Translations under genes and position numbers: made by a program
Part shown: one piece after another, positions 8,194-16,795 of the stretch
Position numbering within the stretch: position 1 is the stretch's first letter
Layout: every line of letters starts with the position of its first letter
The notes under the pieces: model-generated
What the model was told of the DNA's origin: nothing
What the model saw: the letters and a program-made list of their open reading frames with translations, nothing else
The model's database searches: none
Source of the DNA: CAYFXE01 sp964347035
Lineage (GTDB): Bacteria > Acidobacteriota > Aminicenantia > Aminicenantales > Aminicenantaceae
Assembly: GCA_964347035.1 (NCBI GenBank)
Contig: CAYFXE010000011.1
Span: forward strand, 1-64,000
Reading direction: 5' to 3'
Length of the DNA stretch: 64,000 bases

Positions 8194-9267
8194 GTGAGCA
8201 GTTTTCTTCTGGGCAAAGATATCGACGAGAAGACCCTTGTCCCATGTTATTTTTTCCACGGAGATGAGACCTTTCTAGCCGAGGAATTCATCCAGGATCT
8301 CAGAGAAGCCCTGATTTCTCCCGAAGTTCAAGATTACAACATAGAGAGATTTAATCTCGAAGAGCACTCATGGATAGAAATCATCGACTTGGCACGGACG
8401 ATTCCCTTCTTCCTCTCTGCCTGGCGGATCATCGTGGTCGAGGTGTTCAAGGGAAAGGGTGAATCCCTTAGCGAGTCTGAGAAAAAAATTTTAAATGACT
8501 ATTTCGGTTCGCCCTCGAACCAGACAGTGATCATCGTTATCTTCTCAGGCCGGTTGAGGAAAAACTCCCCGATCTTCAGGTTCTTCTCGTCCCTTTCCAA
8601 GCGTCTTGTCCACATTAATGAGCTCAGGCCTCTGAAAGAGCCTGCCCTTTTGGCATGGATGGATAGAAGACTTACAGCTTTGGGAAAGACAGCTACAGTC
8701 GAAGCGAAGAAGAGAGTTGAGGAGTTAGTGGGCAGCGATCTGAGAAACGTGAACAATGAGCTGGAGAAACTGGTCACATATATCGGAGAGAAAAATGTCA
8801 TAGAGCTGGATGATGTCAATCAAGTCTCGGGCTGGGCCAAGACGTTTTTCGAATGGGAAATGCAGGATAGCCTGGAGAAGGCTGAATTCGACAAAAGTCT
8901 TATCGTCTTGAACAATCTGTTTAAAGAAGGAATCAGGCCTGAATTCATCCTGGGTATTATCGTTCGGTTTTACCGAGAAATCCTTTTAGCCAAGTTGTGG
9001 CTGAAAGAGAAAGACAGAGACCGTAAGGATATTTTTAAACAACTTAAACCTCATATCCATGAAGGATACGGGGCGTTTTACATGACTAAATTCAAGGAAT
9101 TCTTTGGCTTAGTCGAAAAACTCTCGATGAAGGAGCTTAACCACTACCTGGAAGAATTGGGGAAAATCGATTTAAATATTAAGACTTCGGACGCTTCGGC
9201 ACAGGCCTTGCTGGAGAGTTTTTTGTATGATTATTGCCGCCTTCGAGAGCGTGGAGGGACTATTTAG
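8194..9267 (+). CDS. holA: DNA polymerase III, delta subunit
   Basis: A 357-aa clamp-loader subunit that opens the beta clamp. It has the N-terminal delta pattern of a YFFHGDETFL motif (Walker-A-like but non-catalytic), then RIIVVEVFKGKGES, an AAA+ lid region ending in EELVGSDLRNVNNELEKLVTYIG, and the C-terminal helical collar domain. The GTG start at 8194 directly follows GGGGA, 4 nt after the lptE stop. The 3' end overlaps the convergent rpsT gene by 8 bp. The neighbour pair leuS-lptE-holA is also common in proteobacteria. Confidence 0.92.
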   Translation: MSSFLLGKDIDEKTLVPCYFFHGDETFLAEEFIQDLREALISPEVQDYNIERFNLEEHSWIEIIDLARTIPFFLSAWRIIVVEVFKGKGESLSESEKKILNDYFGSPSNQTVIIVIFSGRLRKNSPIFRFFSSLSKRLVHINELRPLKEPALLAWMDRRLTALGKTATVEAKKRVEELVGSDLRNVNNELEKLVTYIGEKNVIELDDVNQVSGWAKTFFEWEMQDSLEKAEFDKSLIVLNNLFKEGIRPEFILGIIVRFYREILLAKLWLKEKDRDRKDIFKQLKPHIHEGYGAFYMTKFKEFFGLVEKLSMKELNHYLEELGKIDLNIKTSDASAQALLESFLYDYCRLRERGGTI

Positions 9268-9538
9268 AAGGGGATAGGTTCATCATTTCTACCTGTCGAC
9301 TCAACCGAGATTTATACCTGGCTCCGGTATTTTCGTGTATGGTTCCCTTCTTGATGGATCTATCTATAATAGAGAAAGTTACGGGAAGCAGCTTTTGGGC
9401 CGTCTCTTTATCTTTGTTCGTAATGGCTTCCCTGAGCTTCTTGATGTTGGTGCGGAGAAGGGATCTGTTTCTCTTGTTGATGACGTTACGACGCAGGCTT
9501 CGTCTCCACTGGCGGATTGCAGATTTATGATGAGCCAT
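9260..9538 (-). CDS. rpsT: 30S ribosomal protein S20
   Basis: A 92-aa, very basic helical protein that binds 16S rRNA in the small subunit. It starts MAHHKSAIRQWRRS, carries SLLRTNIKKL, and has the C-terminal signature GTIHENTGARYKSRLS (family consensus GxIHKNxAARxKSRL). The ribosome site TAGGAG lies 6 nt before the ATG. It has its own promoter at 9562-9590 and is convergent with holA, as rpsT is in many genomes. Confidence 0.97.
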   Translation of the reverse strand: MAHHKSAIRQWRRSLRRNVINKRNRSLLRTNIKKLREAITNKDKETAQKLLPVTFSIIDRSIKKGTIHENTGARYKSRLSRQVEMMNLSPSK

Positions 9539-9561
9539 TTCTATCTCCTAACGGAAGTGGT

Positions 9562-9590
9562 ATGATAAGGCATCTGTGGTTTAAAGTCAA
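9562..9590 (-). promoter_or_regulatory. Promoter of rpsT
   Basis: Minus-strand TTGACT (9590-9585), 17 nt, TATCAT (9567-9562). A start about 7 nt downstream leaves a leader near 17 nt that contains the TAGGAG ribosome site. Confidence 0.75.
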
Positions 9591-9603
9591 CAAGGGACGC
9601 TCA

Positions 9604-9736
9604 GGCTGGTGGGTATCGAAACACGCTGAGTTTCCCCAGCGAGGAAACTCAGCTCCGATTCGGGCTTCGCTCTCCTCTCCTGCGGAGAGGAGCCATGCCC
9701 GCTCAGCCCTGCTCAGGGTTTCTCTACCCACCAGCC
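9604..9736. repeat. 133-bp element with 12-bp inverted ends and inner hairpins
   Basis: GGCTGGTGGGTA (9604-9615) is matched by its exact reverse complement at 9725-9736. Inside are a perfect 11-bp stem with a 7-nt loop (9625-9635 with 9643-9653) and a CTCCTCTCC/GGAGAGGAG hairpin around 9671-9693. The first 46 bp recur at 9793-9838. There is no coding sense on either strand. Confidence 0.7.
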
Positions 9737-9792
9737 TTCGCTTAGGCTTATCTATCTATAGTGAAAAAGGAGAGAAACTAGAGATTATTTTA

Positions 9793-9838
9793 GGCTGGTG
9801 GGTATCGAAACACGCCGAGTTTCCCCAGCGAGGAAACT
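9793..9838. repeat. Second copy of the 46-bp unit
   Basis: Bases 9793-9838 match 9604-9649 with one difference (CGCCGAG for CGCTGAG). The 3' half of the 133-bp element is not preserved after this copy. The sequence runs instead into a 195-bp-type element at 9847. Confidence 0.8.
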
Positions 9839-9846
9839 ATGCGGAG

Positions 9847-10042
9847 CTTGTTCCTGCGCAAGCAGGAAACCAGGCTTCGCTCGGGGTCAGGCTTCGTTAT
9901 CTTGTTAGGTCTTGGATTAAATGCTTTGTCCTTCGTACGCTCTTCACGATGAAGCCTGACCCCAGCTCACTCTACCCACCACTATGCGGCTCAGACGGAC
10001 AGGGCCTCGCCCTCAATACACCTATCCATGCTTCATTTTTAG
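9847..10042 (+). repeat. Broken copy of the 195-bp MITE-like element
   Basis: The left part (9847-9882) carries the core hairpin CCTGC-GCAA-GCAGG and AGGCTTCGCTC. The right part (about 9964-10042) carries TATGCGGCTCAGACGGACAG and ACACCTATCCATGCTTCA, matching the elements at 42303-42497 and 63351-63545. An 81-bp element (9883-9963) sits between them. The terminal inverted repeats of the full element are not recognisable here. Confidence 0.65.
9883..9963 (+). repeat. 81-bp palindromic-end element, copy 1
   Basis: Begins GGGGTCAGGCTTC and ends GAAGCCTGACCCC, a perfect 13-bp terminal inverted repeat. It matches copy 2 (34011-34091) on the opposite strand with identical length, identical first 25 bases apart from the interior, and a similar end. 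GCTC occurs on both sides (one base offset on the right), a possible short target duplication. It has no coding capacity. Confidence 0.8.
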
Positions 10043-10099
10043 CCCAGCTTATTGCTTTTTTAAGACAAATCAATAATCATTACGACAAAGATTTAGGAA

Positions 10100-11671
10100 A
10101 TGATAGAAGAGAGAGAGAAAAACAGGCGATTGTTGAAGTCGACGGCAGCTGTGGCTGCTCCTACGCTTCTTAGCCGTATCTTCGGATTTTTCAGGGATGT
10201 GATCCAGGCCTTTTATCGCGGCACAAGCCGCAGCGGGGATGCGTTCACTCTCGCCTACGTCATTCCTAATCTATTAAGGCGCTTGACTGGCGAAGGGGCG
10301 ATGACCGCGGCTTTTGTTCCAGTCTTTACAGAGATTAAAAAGGAAAAGTCGCGACAGGAGCTGTGGAAATTTGCCAATATCTTCTTCTTCGATTTAACCC
10401 TGGTCATGGCCCTTCTGACGGTGTTAGGTATTGTTTTTTCCCCTGTGTTGGTCAAGGTTATTGCTTTTGGGTTCAAAGGGATTGAGGGGAAGTGGGAATT
10501 GACAACACTGCTCACTCGCATCATGTTTCCTTACATTTTCTTGATCAGCTTGGCAGCTTTGGTTATGGCTATCCTGAACTCATTCCATAAATTTTTCGTC
10601 CCTGCCTTCACACCCGTCCTCTTCAACCTCTCGATCATCATTATTGCTCTTTTCTTTGCCAGGACGGTCGAAGAACCAGCCTATGTATTTGCTGTGGGTG
10701 TTGTTTTGGGAGGAGTATGCCAGCTGGTCTTCCAAATCCCTTTTCTTAGGCGCAAAGGAATGAGGTTTCGATTCGGGCTTTCCTTTTCCCATCCCGCAGT
10801 GCGCAAGGTGGCTAAACTCATGGTCCCTGGTATTTTCGGAGTCGGGATCTCACAGATTAATTTTGCTCTGAGCCGGATGATTGCCTCTTTTCTCGAGGAA
10901 GGGAGTGTCGCATCCCTGTATTTTGCCTCTAGAGTCCAAGAATTGACCCTCGGCCTGTTTTCTATCGCCCTCTCCATCGCCCTTCTCCCGACTTTTTCCG
11001 ACCTGGCCGCCCAGCGAGATATGCCGGGGATAAAGAGAACTCTCATTTTTTCTCACAGGCTCGTTGTTTTCATCACTTTCCCGGCAATGGTCGGCCTTTT
11101 GATTTTGAACCGACCCATCATTCAAGTCCTCTTCCAGAGAGGAGTCTTCGATGTCCAATCCACGGCTATGAGCGCCTCGTGCCTTTTCTTCTTTGCCTTT
11201 AGCCTTCCTTTCATCTCTGGTGTGAAGATTCTTGCTCCCGCCTTCTATTCTCTTAAGGACACGAAAACACCGGTCATAGTCGCCTTTTTTGTCATGATCA
11301 GCTATATCTCTCTGTCCCTGATTCTGATGCATCCTTTGAGGGTAGGAGGTGTGGCCCTGGCTCTTTCTTTGGCCTCTGTATTAAATTTTTTCCTTCTGTT
11401 CGTCCTCCTCGAGAAAAAGATAGGGAAGATAGAGAAGAAGGAGATGATCTCCTCGGCCTTGAAATCGGCTCTATCTGCCTGTGGAATGGGTTTGGCGGTC
11501 TGGTTCTTCATGAGATATTTCGAATTTGATCAACTCGCCTTTCCCAAGCAACTGGGGGTGTTACTCTCGGCTGTGAGCTTGGGAATCGTGATCTATGTCT
11601 TGATCAATCTGTTATTTAATCATGAAGACATCAGAAGCCTGAAAAATATTCTTTCTAAAGGAGATAGATAG
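10100..11671 (+). CDS. murJ: Lipid II flippase MurJ (MviN family)
   Basis: An integral membrane protein of 523 aa with about 14 hydrophobic helices. The family flips the peptidoglycan precursor lipid II to the periplasm. The N-terminal motifs LLSRIFGFFRDVIQAFYRG and AYVIPNLLRRLTGEGAMTAAFVPVF are nearly consensus for MurJ, including the conserved arginines and the RLxGEGA segment in the central cavity. AGGA lies 5 nt before the ATG. It is followed 18 bp later by dtd in the same direction. A weak TTGCTT/TAATCA pair lies at 10052-10079, just beyond the repeat mosaic, as a possible promoter. Confidence 0.93.
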   Translation: MIEEREKNRRLLKSTAAVAAPTLLSRIFGFFRDVIQAFYRGTSRSGDAFTLAYVIPNLLRRLTGEGAMTAAFVPVFTEIKKEKSRQELWKFANIFFFDLTLVMALLTVLGIVFSPVLVKVIAFGFKGIEGKWELTTLLTRIMFPYIFLISLAALVMAILNSFHKFFVPAFTPVLFNLSIIIIALFFARTVEEPAYVFAVGVVLGGVCQLVFQIPFLRRKGMRFRFGLSFSHPAVRKVAKLMVPGIFGVGISQINFALSRMIASFLEEGSVASLYFASRVQELTLGLFSIALSIALLPTFSDLAAQRDMPGIKRTLIFSHRLVVFITFPAMVGLLILNRPIIQVLFQRGVFDVQSTAMSASCLFFFAFSLPFISGVKILAPAFYSLKDTKTPVIVAFFVMISYISLSLILMHPLRVGGVALALSLASVLNFFLLFVLLEKKIGKIEKKEMISSALKSALSACGMGLAVWFFMRYFEFDQLAFPKQLGVLLSAVSLGIVIYVLINLLFNHEDIRSLKNILSKGDR

Positions 11672-11689
11672 ATAAAGTGAGCTGAGGCA

Positions 11690-12136
11690 ATGAGAATTGT
11701 ACTACAGAGAGTGAAGGAGGCGGCCGTTAAAGTTGAAGGGAAGGTGGTTGGAGAGATCGGCCAGGGCTTTTGCCTTCTCATCGGGGTAGAGAGAGGAGAT
11801 GAGGAGGAGGAAGCTCTGTATCTTGCCCAGAAGGCGTTAGAGCTCAGAATTTTTCCCGATGAAGCAGGGAAGATGAACCTGTCTCTCCAGGATATCCAAG
11901 GAGAAATCCTGGCGGTTTCACAGTTTACTCTTGCTGGGTCTACGAGAAAAGGGAGAAGACCTAGTTTTGATCGGGCTGAGGAACCCATAAGAGCAGAAAG
12001 ACTTTTTAACCGTTTTGTCGATTTTATCAGGCAGAAAGGGACACGGGTCGAAACAGGGGTGTTCGGGGCGATGATGGATGTGCACTTGACGAACGACGGT
12101 CCTGTGACCTTCATTCTAGAGAGAAGAAAAGACTAA
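11690..12136 (+). CDS. dtd: D-aminoacyl-tRNA deacylase
   Basis: A 148-aa cytosolic enzyme that hydrolyses D-amino acids (and Gly-tRNA-Ala) from mischarged tRNA. Full family motifs are present: MRIVLQRVKEAAVKV at the start, SQFTLAGSTRKGRRPSF at about 78-94 and TNDGPVTF near the end, which corresponds to the conserved N-x-GPVT cross-subunit motif. The length is typical. TGAGG lies just upstream of the ATG. It converges with the HEAT gene; the 36-bp gap shows no clear terminator. Confidence 0.95.
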   Translation: MRIVLQRVKEAAVKVEGKVVGEIGQGFCLLIGVERGDEEEEALYLAQKALELRIFPDEAGKMNLSLQDIQGEILAVSQFTLAGSTRKGRRPSFDRAEEPIRAERLFNRFVDFIRQKGTRVETGVFGAMMDVHLTNDGPVTFILERRKD

Positions 12137-12172
12137 AACACGAAGCTCATACCAGGAAAGATGAAAAGAGGA

Positions 12173-12949
12173 TCAGCTGAATTTCAGGTGGCTGGCCTTA
12201 TTCAGGGCCTCCTCGGCTGATTTTCTCACGAATAGATTTTTGTCCTTGGCTAATCTGTTGAGGAGGACGAGAGCTTCTTCTCCTCCGATTTCGCCAAGGG
12301 CTTGAGCCGCACTCCGTCTGACCTCTGCGTTTGAATCTTCAAGCGTGATGTTAATCAGTTTGATTGATTCAGGATTTTTCCGGATACCCAAGATTCTCAA
12401 AACCGAACTCTTGACATACCAAGGAGGACTGTTCAACTTCTGGTTGATGATGTCGGTATTAATCTGCTCTCTTTTTCCCAACTCGCCGATGATAAAATCG
12501 CGGATGACCTCTGATGGGTCGTCTAAAGCTTCCAACAACACCTCACTGACCCAAGAGTCCTTGACCGGAGTAATCGACTTGATGATTTTCAACCTCTTCT
12601 GCTTTTCGAGAGAGGAGCGGATTTTTCTTAATACCAATTGGGAGAGGTTCTTATTCTTGTGCTCTTTTGCTTTCCTGTTTTTTAATACCTTTCTAGCCAC
12701 CTGAACCACAGCCGAGGAGGAGTCATCAACATAGGCTTGGTAAATATCGATTTTTCCGTAAGATGTTTTACTGAGGAGATGGAGGGCTGAAGCCCGAACA
12801 AGGGGAGAATTATTCCTATCTCTGACGAGCGAGAGGAGGAATGAGATTTTTTCGCTTTCTTTGAGAGTGTGGATTTTCTGGTGCATGAATCTGACTCTTT
12901 CTCTGGGCGAAAAAGAGAGGAATTTTCGAGAGAATTCTTGAAGATCCAT
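12173..12949 (-). CDS. HEAT-repeat protein
   Basis: A protein of 258 aa, wholly alpha-helical, with no signal peptide. At least five HEAT/PBS-lyase-like repeats can be seen; the clearest are VRDFIIGELGKREQ, WYVKSSVLRILGIRK, EVRRSAAQALGEIGGEEALVLL and LFVRKSAEEALNKA. Such proteins are protein-binding scaffolds and no catalytic motif is visible. It is the last gene of the ftsY-rib operon, 24 bp after ribBA. The partner is unknown. Confidence 0.75.
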   Translation of the reverse strand: MDLQEFSRKFLSFSPRERVRFMHQKIHTLKESEKISFLLSLVRDRNNSPLVRASALHLLSKTSYGKIDIYQAYVDDSSSAVVQVARKVLKNRKAKEHKNKNLSQLVLRKIRSSLEKQKRLKIIKSITPVKDSWVSEVLLEALDDPSEVIRDFIIGELGKREQINTDIINQKLNSPPWYVKSSVLRILGIRKNPESIKLINITLEDSNAEVRRSAAQALGEIGGEEALVLLNRLAKDKNLFVRKSAEEALNKASHLKFS

Positions 12950-12973
12950 TGATTCAAGAAAAAGATGTATATA

Positions 12974-14191
12974 CTAGACCATTTCTAGGATATGGCCTAA
13001 TTTTTCCTTTTTCGTTTTCAGGTATTTGATGTTGTCCTCGTTGGGAGAAATTTCAATCGGAATCCGTTCCACGATTTCTAAACCGTAGCCTGCGAGGCCG
13101 ATAAATTTTCGGGGATTATTCGTGATCAAACGGAGCTTGTTGGCTCCTAATGAAACTAAAATCTGAGCCCCGATGCCATAATCCCTTTGGTCAGGCTTGA
13201 AACCCAGTTGGCGGTTGGCCTCGACCGTATCTACTCCTTTATCTTGGATTGCGTATGCCTTGATCTTGTTGATCAGACCGATGCCTCTTCCCTCTTGATT
13301 GAGGATATACAGGATGACTCCCTTGCCCTCTCTGTCGATGATTTCCATCGCCTGATGAAGCTGCTCCCCACAATCGCAACGGACTGAACCGAAGGTATCT
13401 CCGGTCAAACACTGTGAGTGAGCTCTGACGAGGGTCGGCTGGTCCCTCTTGATCTCTCCTTTGACCAGGGCCACATGCTGTTCTTTATGGATGGTGTCTT
13501 CGAAAATCATCATCCTAAAATTTCCGTGTTTCGTCGGGAGTTCAGCTTCTTCCACTTTTTTCACGAGTCTCTCGTGTTTCATCCGGTATTTGATAAGATC
13601 GGCAATAGTGAGAATAGGGAGATCATGTTCACGGCCGATTTTTTCTAGCTGCGGCATACGGGCCATTGTCCCGTCCTCGTTCATGATCTCACAGATGACA
13701 CCGGCGAGTTTTAAGCTGGCGAGACGGGAGATATCGATAGCCGCTTCAGTTTGGCCTGCTCTCTCGAGCACGCCTCCATCCTTGGCCTCGAGGGGGAATA
13801 TATGGCCGGGACGGACTAAGTCTGATGGAGATGTTCTGGGATCTATAGCCGTAAGGATTGTTTTGGCTCTGTCAGGGGCAGAGATACCAGTGCTGATGCC
13901 CTTTTTGGCATCGATTGAGACCGTGAAGGCTGTGCCGAAGCGAGCCGTGTTATCTCGGACCATCAAAGGGATATCGAGCTCTTTTAGCCTTTTCTTGGTC
14001 AGCGGAAGACAGATTAATCCTCTGCCATACTTGGTCATGAAGTTGACGATTTCAGGAGTTATCTTTTCGGCAGGCACCATCAGATCGCCTTCGTTTTCTC
14101 GGTCTTCATCGTCGACAATGATGATCATCCGGCCAGCTTTCACCGTTTTGATCGCCTGTTCGACGGTCGCTGTCTTGGACTTTCTAGGCAT
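12974..14191 (-). CDS. ribBA: Bifunctional DHBP synthase / GTP cyclohydrolase II
   Basis: A cytosolic enzyme of 405 aa that makes both precursors of riboflavin: 3,4-dihydroxy-2-butanone 4-phosphate from ribulose 5-phosphate (N-terminal half; motifs DDEDRENEGD and RPGHIFPLEA) and diaminopyrimidine from GTP (C-terminal half; zinc site CLTGDTFGSVRCDCG, then NQEGRGIGL). The frame allows a TTG at 14197, but I chose the ATG at 14191 because AGGGA lies about 7 nt upstream. It starts 2 nt after the ribE stop. A complete bifunctional protein with no missing residue noticed. Confidence 0.95.
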   Translation of the reverse strand: MPRKSKTATVEQAIKTVKAGRMIIIVDDEDRENEGDLMVPAEKITPEIVNFMTKYGRGLICLPLTKKRLKELDIPLMVRDNTARFGTAFTVSIDAKKGISTGISAPDRAKTILTAIDPRTSPSDLVRPGHIFPLEAKDGGVLERAGQTEAAIDISRLASLKLAGVICEIMNEDGTMARMPQLEKIGREHDLPILTIADLIKYRMKHERLVKKVEEAELPTKHGNFRMMIFEDTIHKEQHVALVKGEIKRDQPTLVRAHSQCLTGDTFGSVRCDCGEQLHQAMEIIDREGKGVILYILNQEGRGIGLINKIKAYAIQDKGVDTVEANRQLGFKPDQRDYGIGAQILVSLGANKLRLITNNPRKFIGLAGYGLEIVERIPIEISPNEDNIKYLKTKKEKLGHILEMV

Positions 14192-14193
14192 AT

Positions 14194-14802
14194 TCAATCC
14201 CTATTTTTCGTGTCAGCCTTCTGTTCACTCAACCAATTATACACATATTTTCCGATCATGTCACACTCTATGTTGACTATATCCCCTCTCTTAAGCTCTC
14301 CCAAATTGGATTGTTCTAAGGTGATGGGAATAAGCTCTACTTCTAAGGATAAAGCGTGAAGACGGGCGACGGTGAGGCTCACTCCATCGAGAGCCAACGA
14401 ACCCTTGGGGATGAAGTATTTTCGTATTTCAGGCGGGAAAGAGATAGTCAATCGGAGACCGGTTTTTGTTTTCGTAGATTGCAGCACTTTTCCGGGAGAG
14501 TCGATATGTCCGGTGACAAGGTGTCCGCCCAAAGGTGTGGAGAGAGTCAAAGGAAGCTCAAGGTTTAACCTTGCTCTCGGACGGAGAGAGCCCAAGGTTG
14601 TCCTGGTCAAAGTCTCCTGGGAGAGGCTGAAAAAGAGGAGATTCTTCTGTTTCCTGATAAGACTCAAACAGACGCCGTTCACGGCTAAGCTCTCACCTTC
14701 GTCGATGCGGGAGGCTAAGGAAGAAGCCTCAACGATCATTTCTTTTTTTCCCTGACGGAATCCCTTAAAAATGCCAGAGTGACTGATAATTCCTGTAAAC
14801 AT
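14194..14802 (-). CDS. ribE: Riboflavin synthase, alpha chain
   Basis: A 202-aa enzyme that dismutates two lumazines to riboflavin. It is made of two tandem lumazine-binding barrels: the first starts MFTGIISHSG and carries SLAVNGVCLSL; the second starts GGHLVTGHIDSPG and carries GSLALDGVSLTV. The internal duplication and length are those of the family. It lies between ribD (starting 1 bp overlap away) and ribBA in one operon. No ribH (lumazine synthase) is in the window, so that step must be encoded elsewhere. Confidence 0.95.
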   Translation of the reverse strand: MFTGIISHSGIFKGFRQGKKEMIVEASSLASRIDEGESLAVNGVCLSLIRKQKNLLFFSLSQETLTRTTLGSLRPRARLNLELPLTLSTPLGGHLVTGHIDSPGKVLQSTKTKTGLRLTISFPPEIRKYFIPKGSLALDGVSLTVARLHALSLEVELIPITLEQSNLGELKRGDIVNIECDMIGKYVYNWLSEQKADTKNRD

Positions 14803-15896
14803 CAGAAATATCCTTCAAACAGAATTTCGTCGTCGATTCGAAAGACACGCGTCTTCTTCAAACGGATTGCATCCTTGATCAGTCTCACCCCCTTACCACC
14901 CAGGAAGGTGGGCGCATCGATTCCCCCGACCAATTTTGGAGTAATGGCTGTGAACATTTTATCGATGAGCCTTTCTTCAATAAGAGATGTCAAAAGAGAT
15001 CCCCCGCCCTCGACAAAGACACTTGATATGTTTCTTTTACCCAATGTCAAAAGAACTTTTTTAAGCGAAATCCTAGCTCCGGGCAGAGAGATCACCTCGA
15101 TTCCTTTTTTCCTTAAGGAATCGGCTTTCCTCGATGAGGATCGATCCAGAGTGAATATGAGGACCGGGCCGCCTCGAAGCGTATCGAGAATCCTTGCCTT
15201 TGAAGGGAAGCGAAGGTGCGAATCCAGGATGATCCTCATCAGTGTCTTGCCTCTCCAATTGGAATGGCGCACAGTTAGCCGAGGGTCGTCCTTGATCAAG
15301 GTGTTAATCCCCACCATGACAGCATCAAACTCACCCCTGAGGAGATGAATGTATTCTCGCATTCTTGAAGAGGAAATCCACTGCGAGGAGAAGGCCTTGG
15401 TGGCGATTTTCCCATCCAGGCTCACAGCGGCTTTGGCAGCGACGAAAGGGATCTTTTCCGTGATGTGCTTGATGTAAGCCTCGTTGAGTCGGAGGTTCTT
15501 TTCCGCGAGGAGTCCGGTGGAAATCTCGATTCCGGCTTCTTTAATCCTCTTTATGCCTTTCTTAAACACGAGAGGATTGGGATCGACTGCAGAAATCACC
15601 ACTCTTTTCGGTTTTGCCTTCAAGATCGTCTCCACACAGGGCGGTGTGCGACCCCAATGGACACAAGGTTCGAGTGTGATATAAGCTGTGCTGTTCTTGG
15701 ATAGAGATCCGGCCCTTTCGAAGGCCACCGCTTCAGCATGAAGTTTACCCGGTCTCTCATGATAGCCATAGCCGACTATAACATCTTTTTTGACGATGAC
15801 CGCACCGACATAAGGATTTGGGCTCGTCCACCCTTTCGCCTGCTCAGCAAGTGCGTAGCCCATTTCGAGGTAGGCGTAGTCTTTGAGGTTTGTCAT
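14802..15896 (-). CDS. ribD: Bifunctional riboflavin deaminase/reductase RibD
   Basis: A 364-aa cytosolic enzyme for the second and third steps of riboflavin synthesis. The N-terminal deaminase domain has the zinc motifs HAEAVAF (about 53-59) and PCVHWGRTPPC (about 79-89). The C-terminal NADPH reductase domain has AAVSLDGKIAT, DAVMVGINTLIKDDPRLTVR and EGGGSLLTSLI. The ATG at 15896 overlaps the ftsY stop by 4 bp, so the gene is translationally coupled to ftsY. Confidence 0.95.
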   Translation of the reverse strand: MTNLKDYAYLEMGYALAEQAKGWTSPNPYVGAVIVKKDVIVGYGYHERPGKLHAEAVAFERAGSLSKNSTAYITLEPCVHWGRTPPCVETILKAKPKRVVISAVDPNPLVFKKGIKRIKEAGIEISTGLLAEKNLRLNEAYIKHITEKIPFVAAKAAVSLDGKIATKAFSSQWISSSRMREYIHLLRGEFDAVMVGINTLIKDDPRLTVRHSNWRGKTLMRIILDSHLRFPSKARILDTLRGGPVLIFTLDRSSSRKADSLRKKGIEVISLPGARISLKKVLLTLGKRNISSVFVEGGGSLLTSLIEERLIDKMFTAITPKLVGGIDAPTFLGGKGVRLIKDAIRLKKTRVFRIDDEILFEGYF

Positions 15897-16786
15897 GAGA
15901 GAAGAGCAGTGACGAATTCTTGGGAAGAAAAACGAAGCATGTCATCTTCGCTCTCTCCGATGCCGATAAATTTAATCGGAAGCTGCAATTCATCGACAAT
16001 GCTGAGGACACTCCCTCCCTTGGCTGTTCCATCCAATTTCGTCAGGAAAATTCCCGTAATGCCTGAAAACTTCAGAAACTCGTTGGCCTGAATGAGGGCG
16101 TTTTGGCCGATGCTCGAATCAAGCACGAGGAGTATTTCATGGGGTGCACCATCGATTTCCCTGGATATAACTCTTCTGATTTTTTCCAGTTCATTCATGA
16201 GATTGATGTTGGTATGGATTCGGCCCGCTGTGTCAACCAGGAGGACTTGAAAATTTCGGGACTTGAAGGATTGAAGGGCGTCATACACGACAGAAGCAGG
16301 ATCGGCGCCATACTGGCCTTTAATCACCGGAATATTCAATTTTTTCCCCCACAAAAGGAGCTGCTCCTGGGCAGCGGCTCTAAACGTGTCCGCCGCAACG
16401 AGTATAACTTCCTTCCCATGTGCCTTAAAACGATGGGCCAGTTTAGCCAAGGAAGTTGTTTTTCCTCCGCCGTTAACACCCACGAACATGACCACCGAAC
16501 AGGTTGAATCGAAGCTAAAGTTTGAAGAGAATTGAGAGAGGAGACCTATGAGTTCTTCTTCCAGTAGACTCTTGATCTTCGTAAAGGTGTCACTTTTCAT
16601 GCTCTTTTCTTGTATGGAATCGATGATTTTCTCTGCTGTACTGACTCCGACATCGGCAAGAATCAAGGTTTCAGTCAGATCTTCGAGTATCTCCTCTCGA
16701 TTCTTGCCACTTGTGATCAGCTCATTGAATCTTTCCTTAAATGTGGACCGGGTTCTGGATATCTTCTGTTTCAAGCTTCCGATCAT
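15893..16786 (-). CDS. ftsY: Signal recognition particle receptor FtsY
   Basis: A 297-aa SRP GTPase receptor that docks ribosome-nascent chains to the inner membrane. Only the NG domain is present, without the acidic A region of E. coli FtsY. G1 is GVNGGGKTTSLAKLA near residue 103, then DTFRAAAQEQL, DTAGR and TKLDGTAKGG. The ATG at 16786 lies exactly 9 nt after a perfect TATAAT, so the message is probably leaderless. It heads the rib operon, an unusual pairing of secretion and cofactor synthesis, and is divergent from recJ. Confidence 0.95.
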   Translation of the reverse strand: MIGSLKQKISRTRSTFKERFNELITSGKNREEILEDLTETLILADVGVSTAEKIIDSIQEKSMKSDTFTKIKSLLEEELIGLLSQFSSNFSFDSTCSVVMFVGVNGGGKTTSLAKLAHRFKAHGKEVILVAADTFRAAAQEQLLLWGKKLNIPVIKGQYGADPASVVYDALQSFKSRNFQVLLVDTAGRIHTNINLMNELEKIRRVISREIDGAPHEILLVLDSSIGQNALIQANEFLKFSGITGIFLTKLDGTAKGGSVLSIVDELQLPIKFIGIGESEDDMLRFSSQEFVTALLS

Positions 16787-16795
16787 GGCCTAACC

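Noticed and set aside
9604..9838. Short CRISPR-like array
   Set aside because: Only two 46-bp units 189 bp apart with internal hairpins, and no cas gene.
9517..10173. Plus-strand 218-aa frame across the repeat mosaic
   Set aside because: It only spans palindromic repeats, is unlike known proteins and runs into murJ in another frame.
13449..14276. Plus-strand 275-aa frame opposite ribBA
   Set aside because: Shadow of ribBA; composition is that of an antisense frame and no motif is visible.
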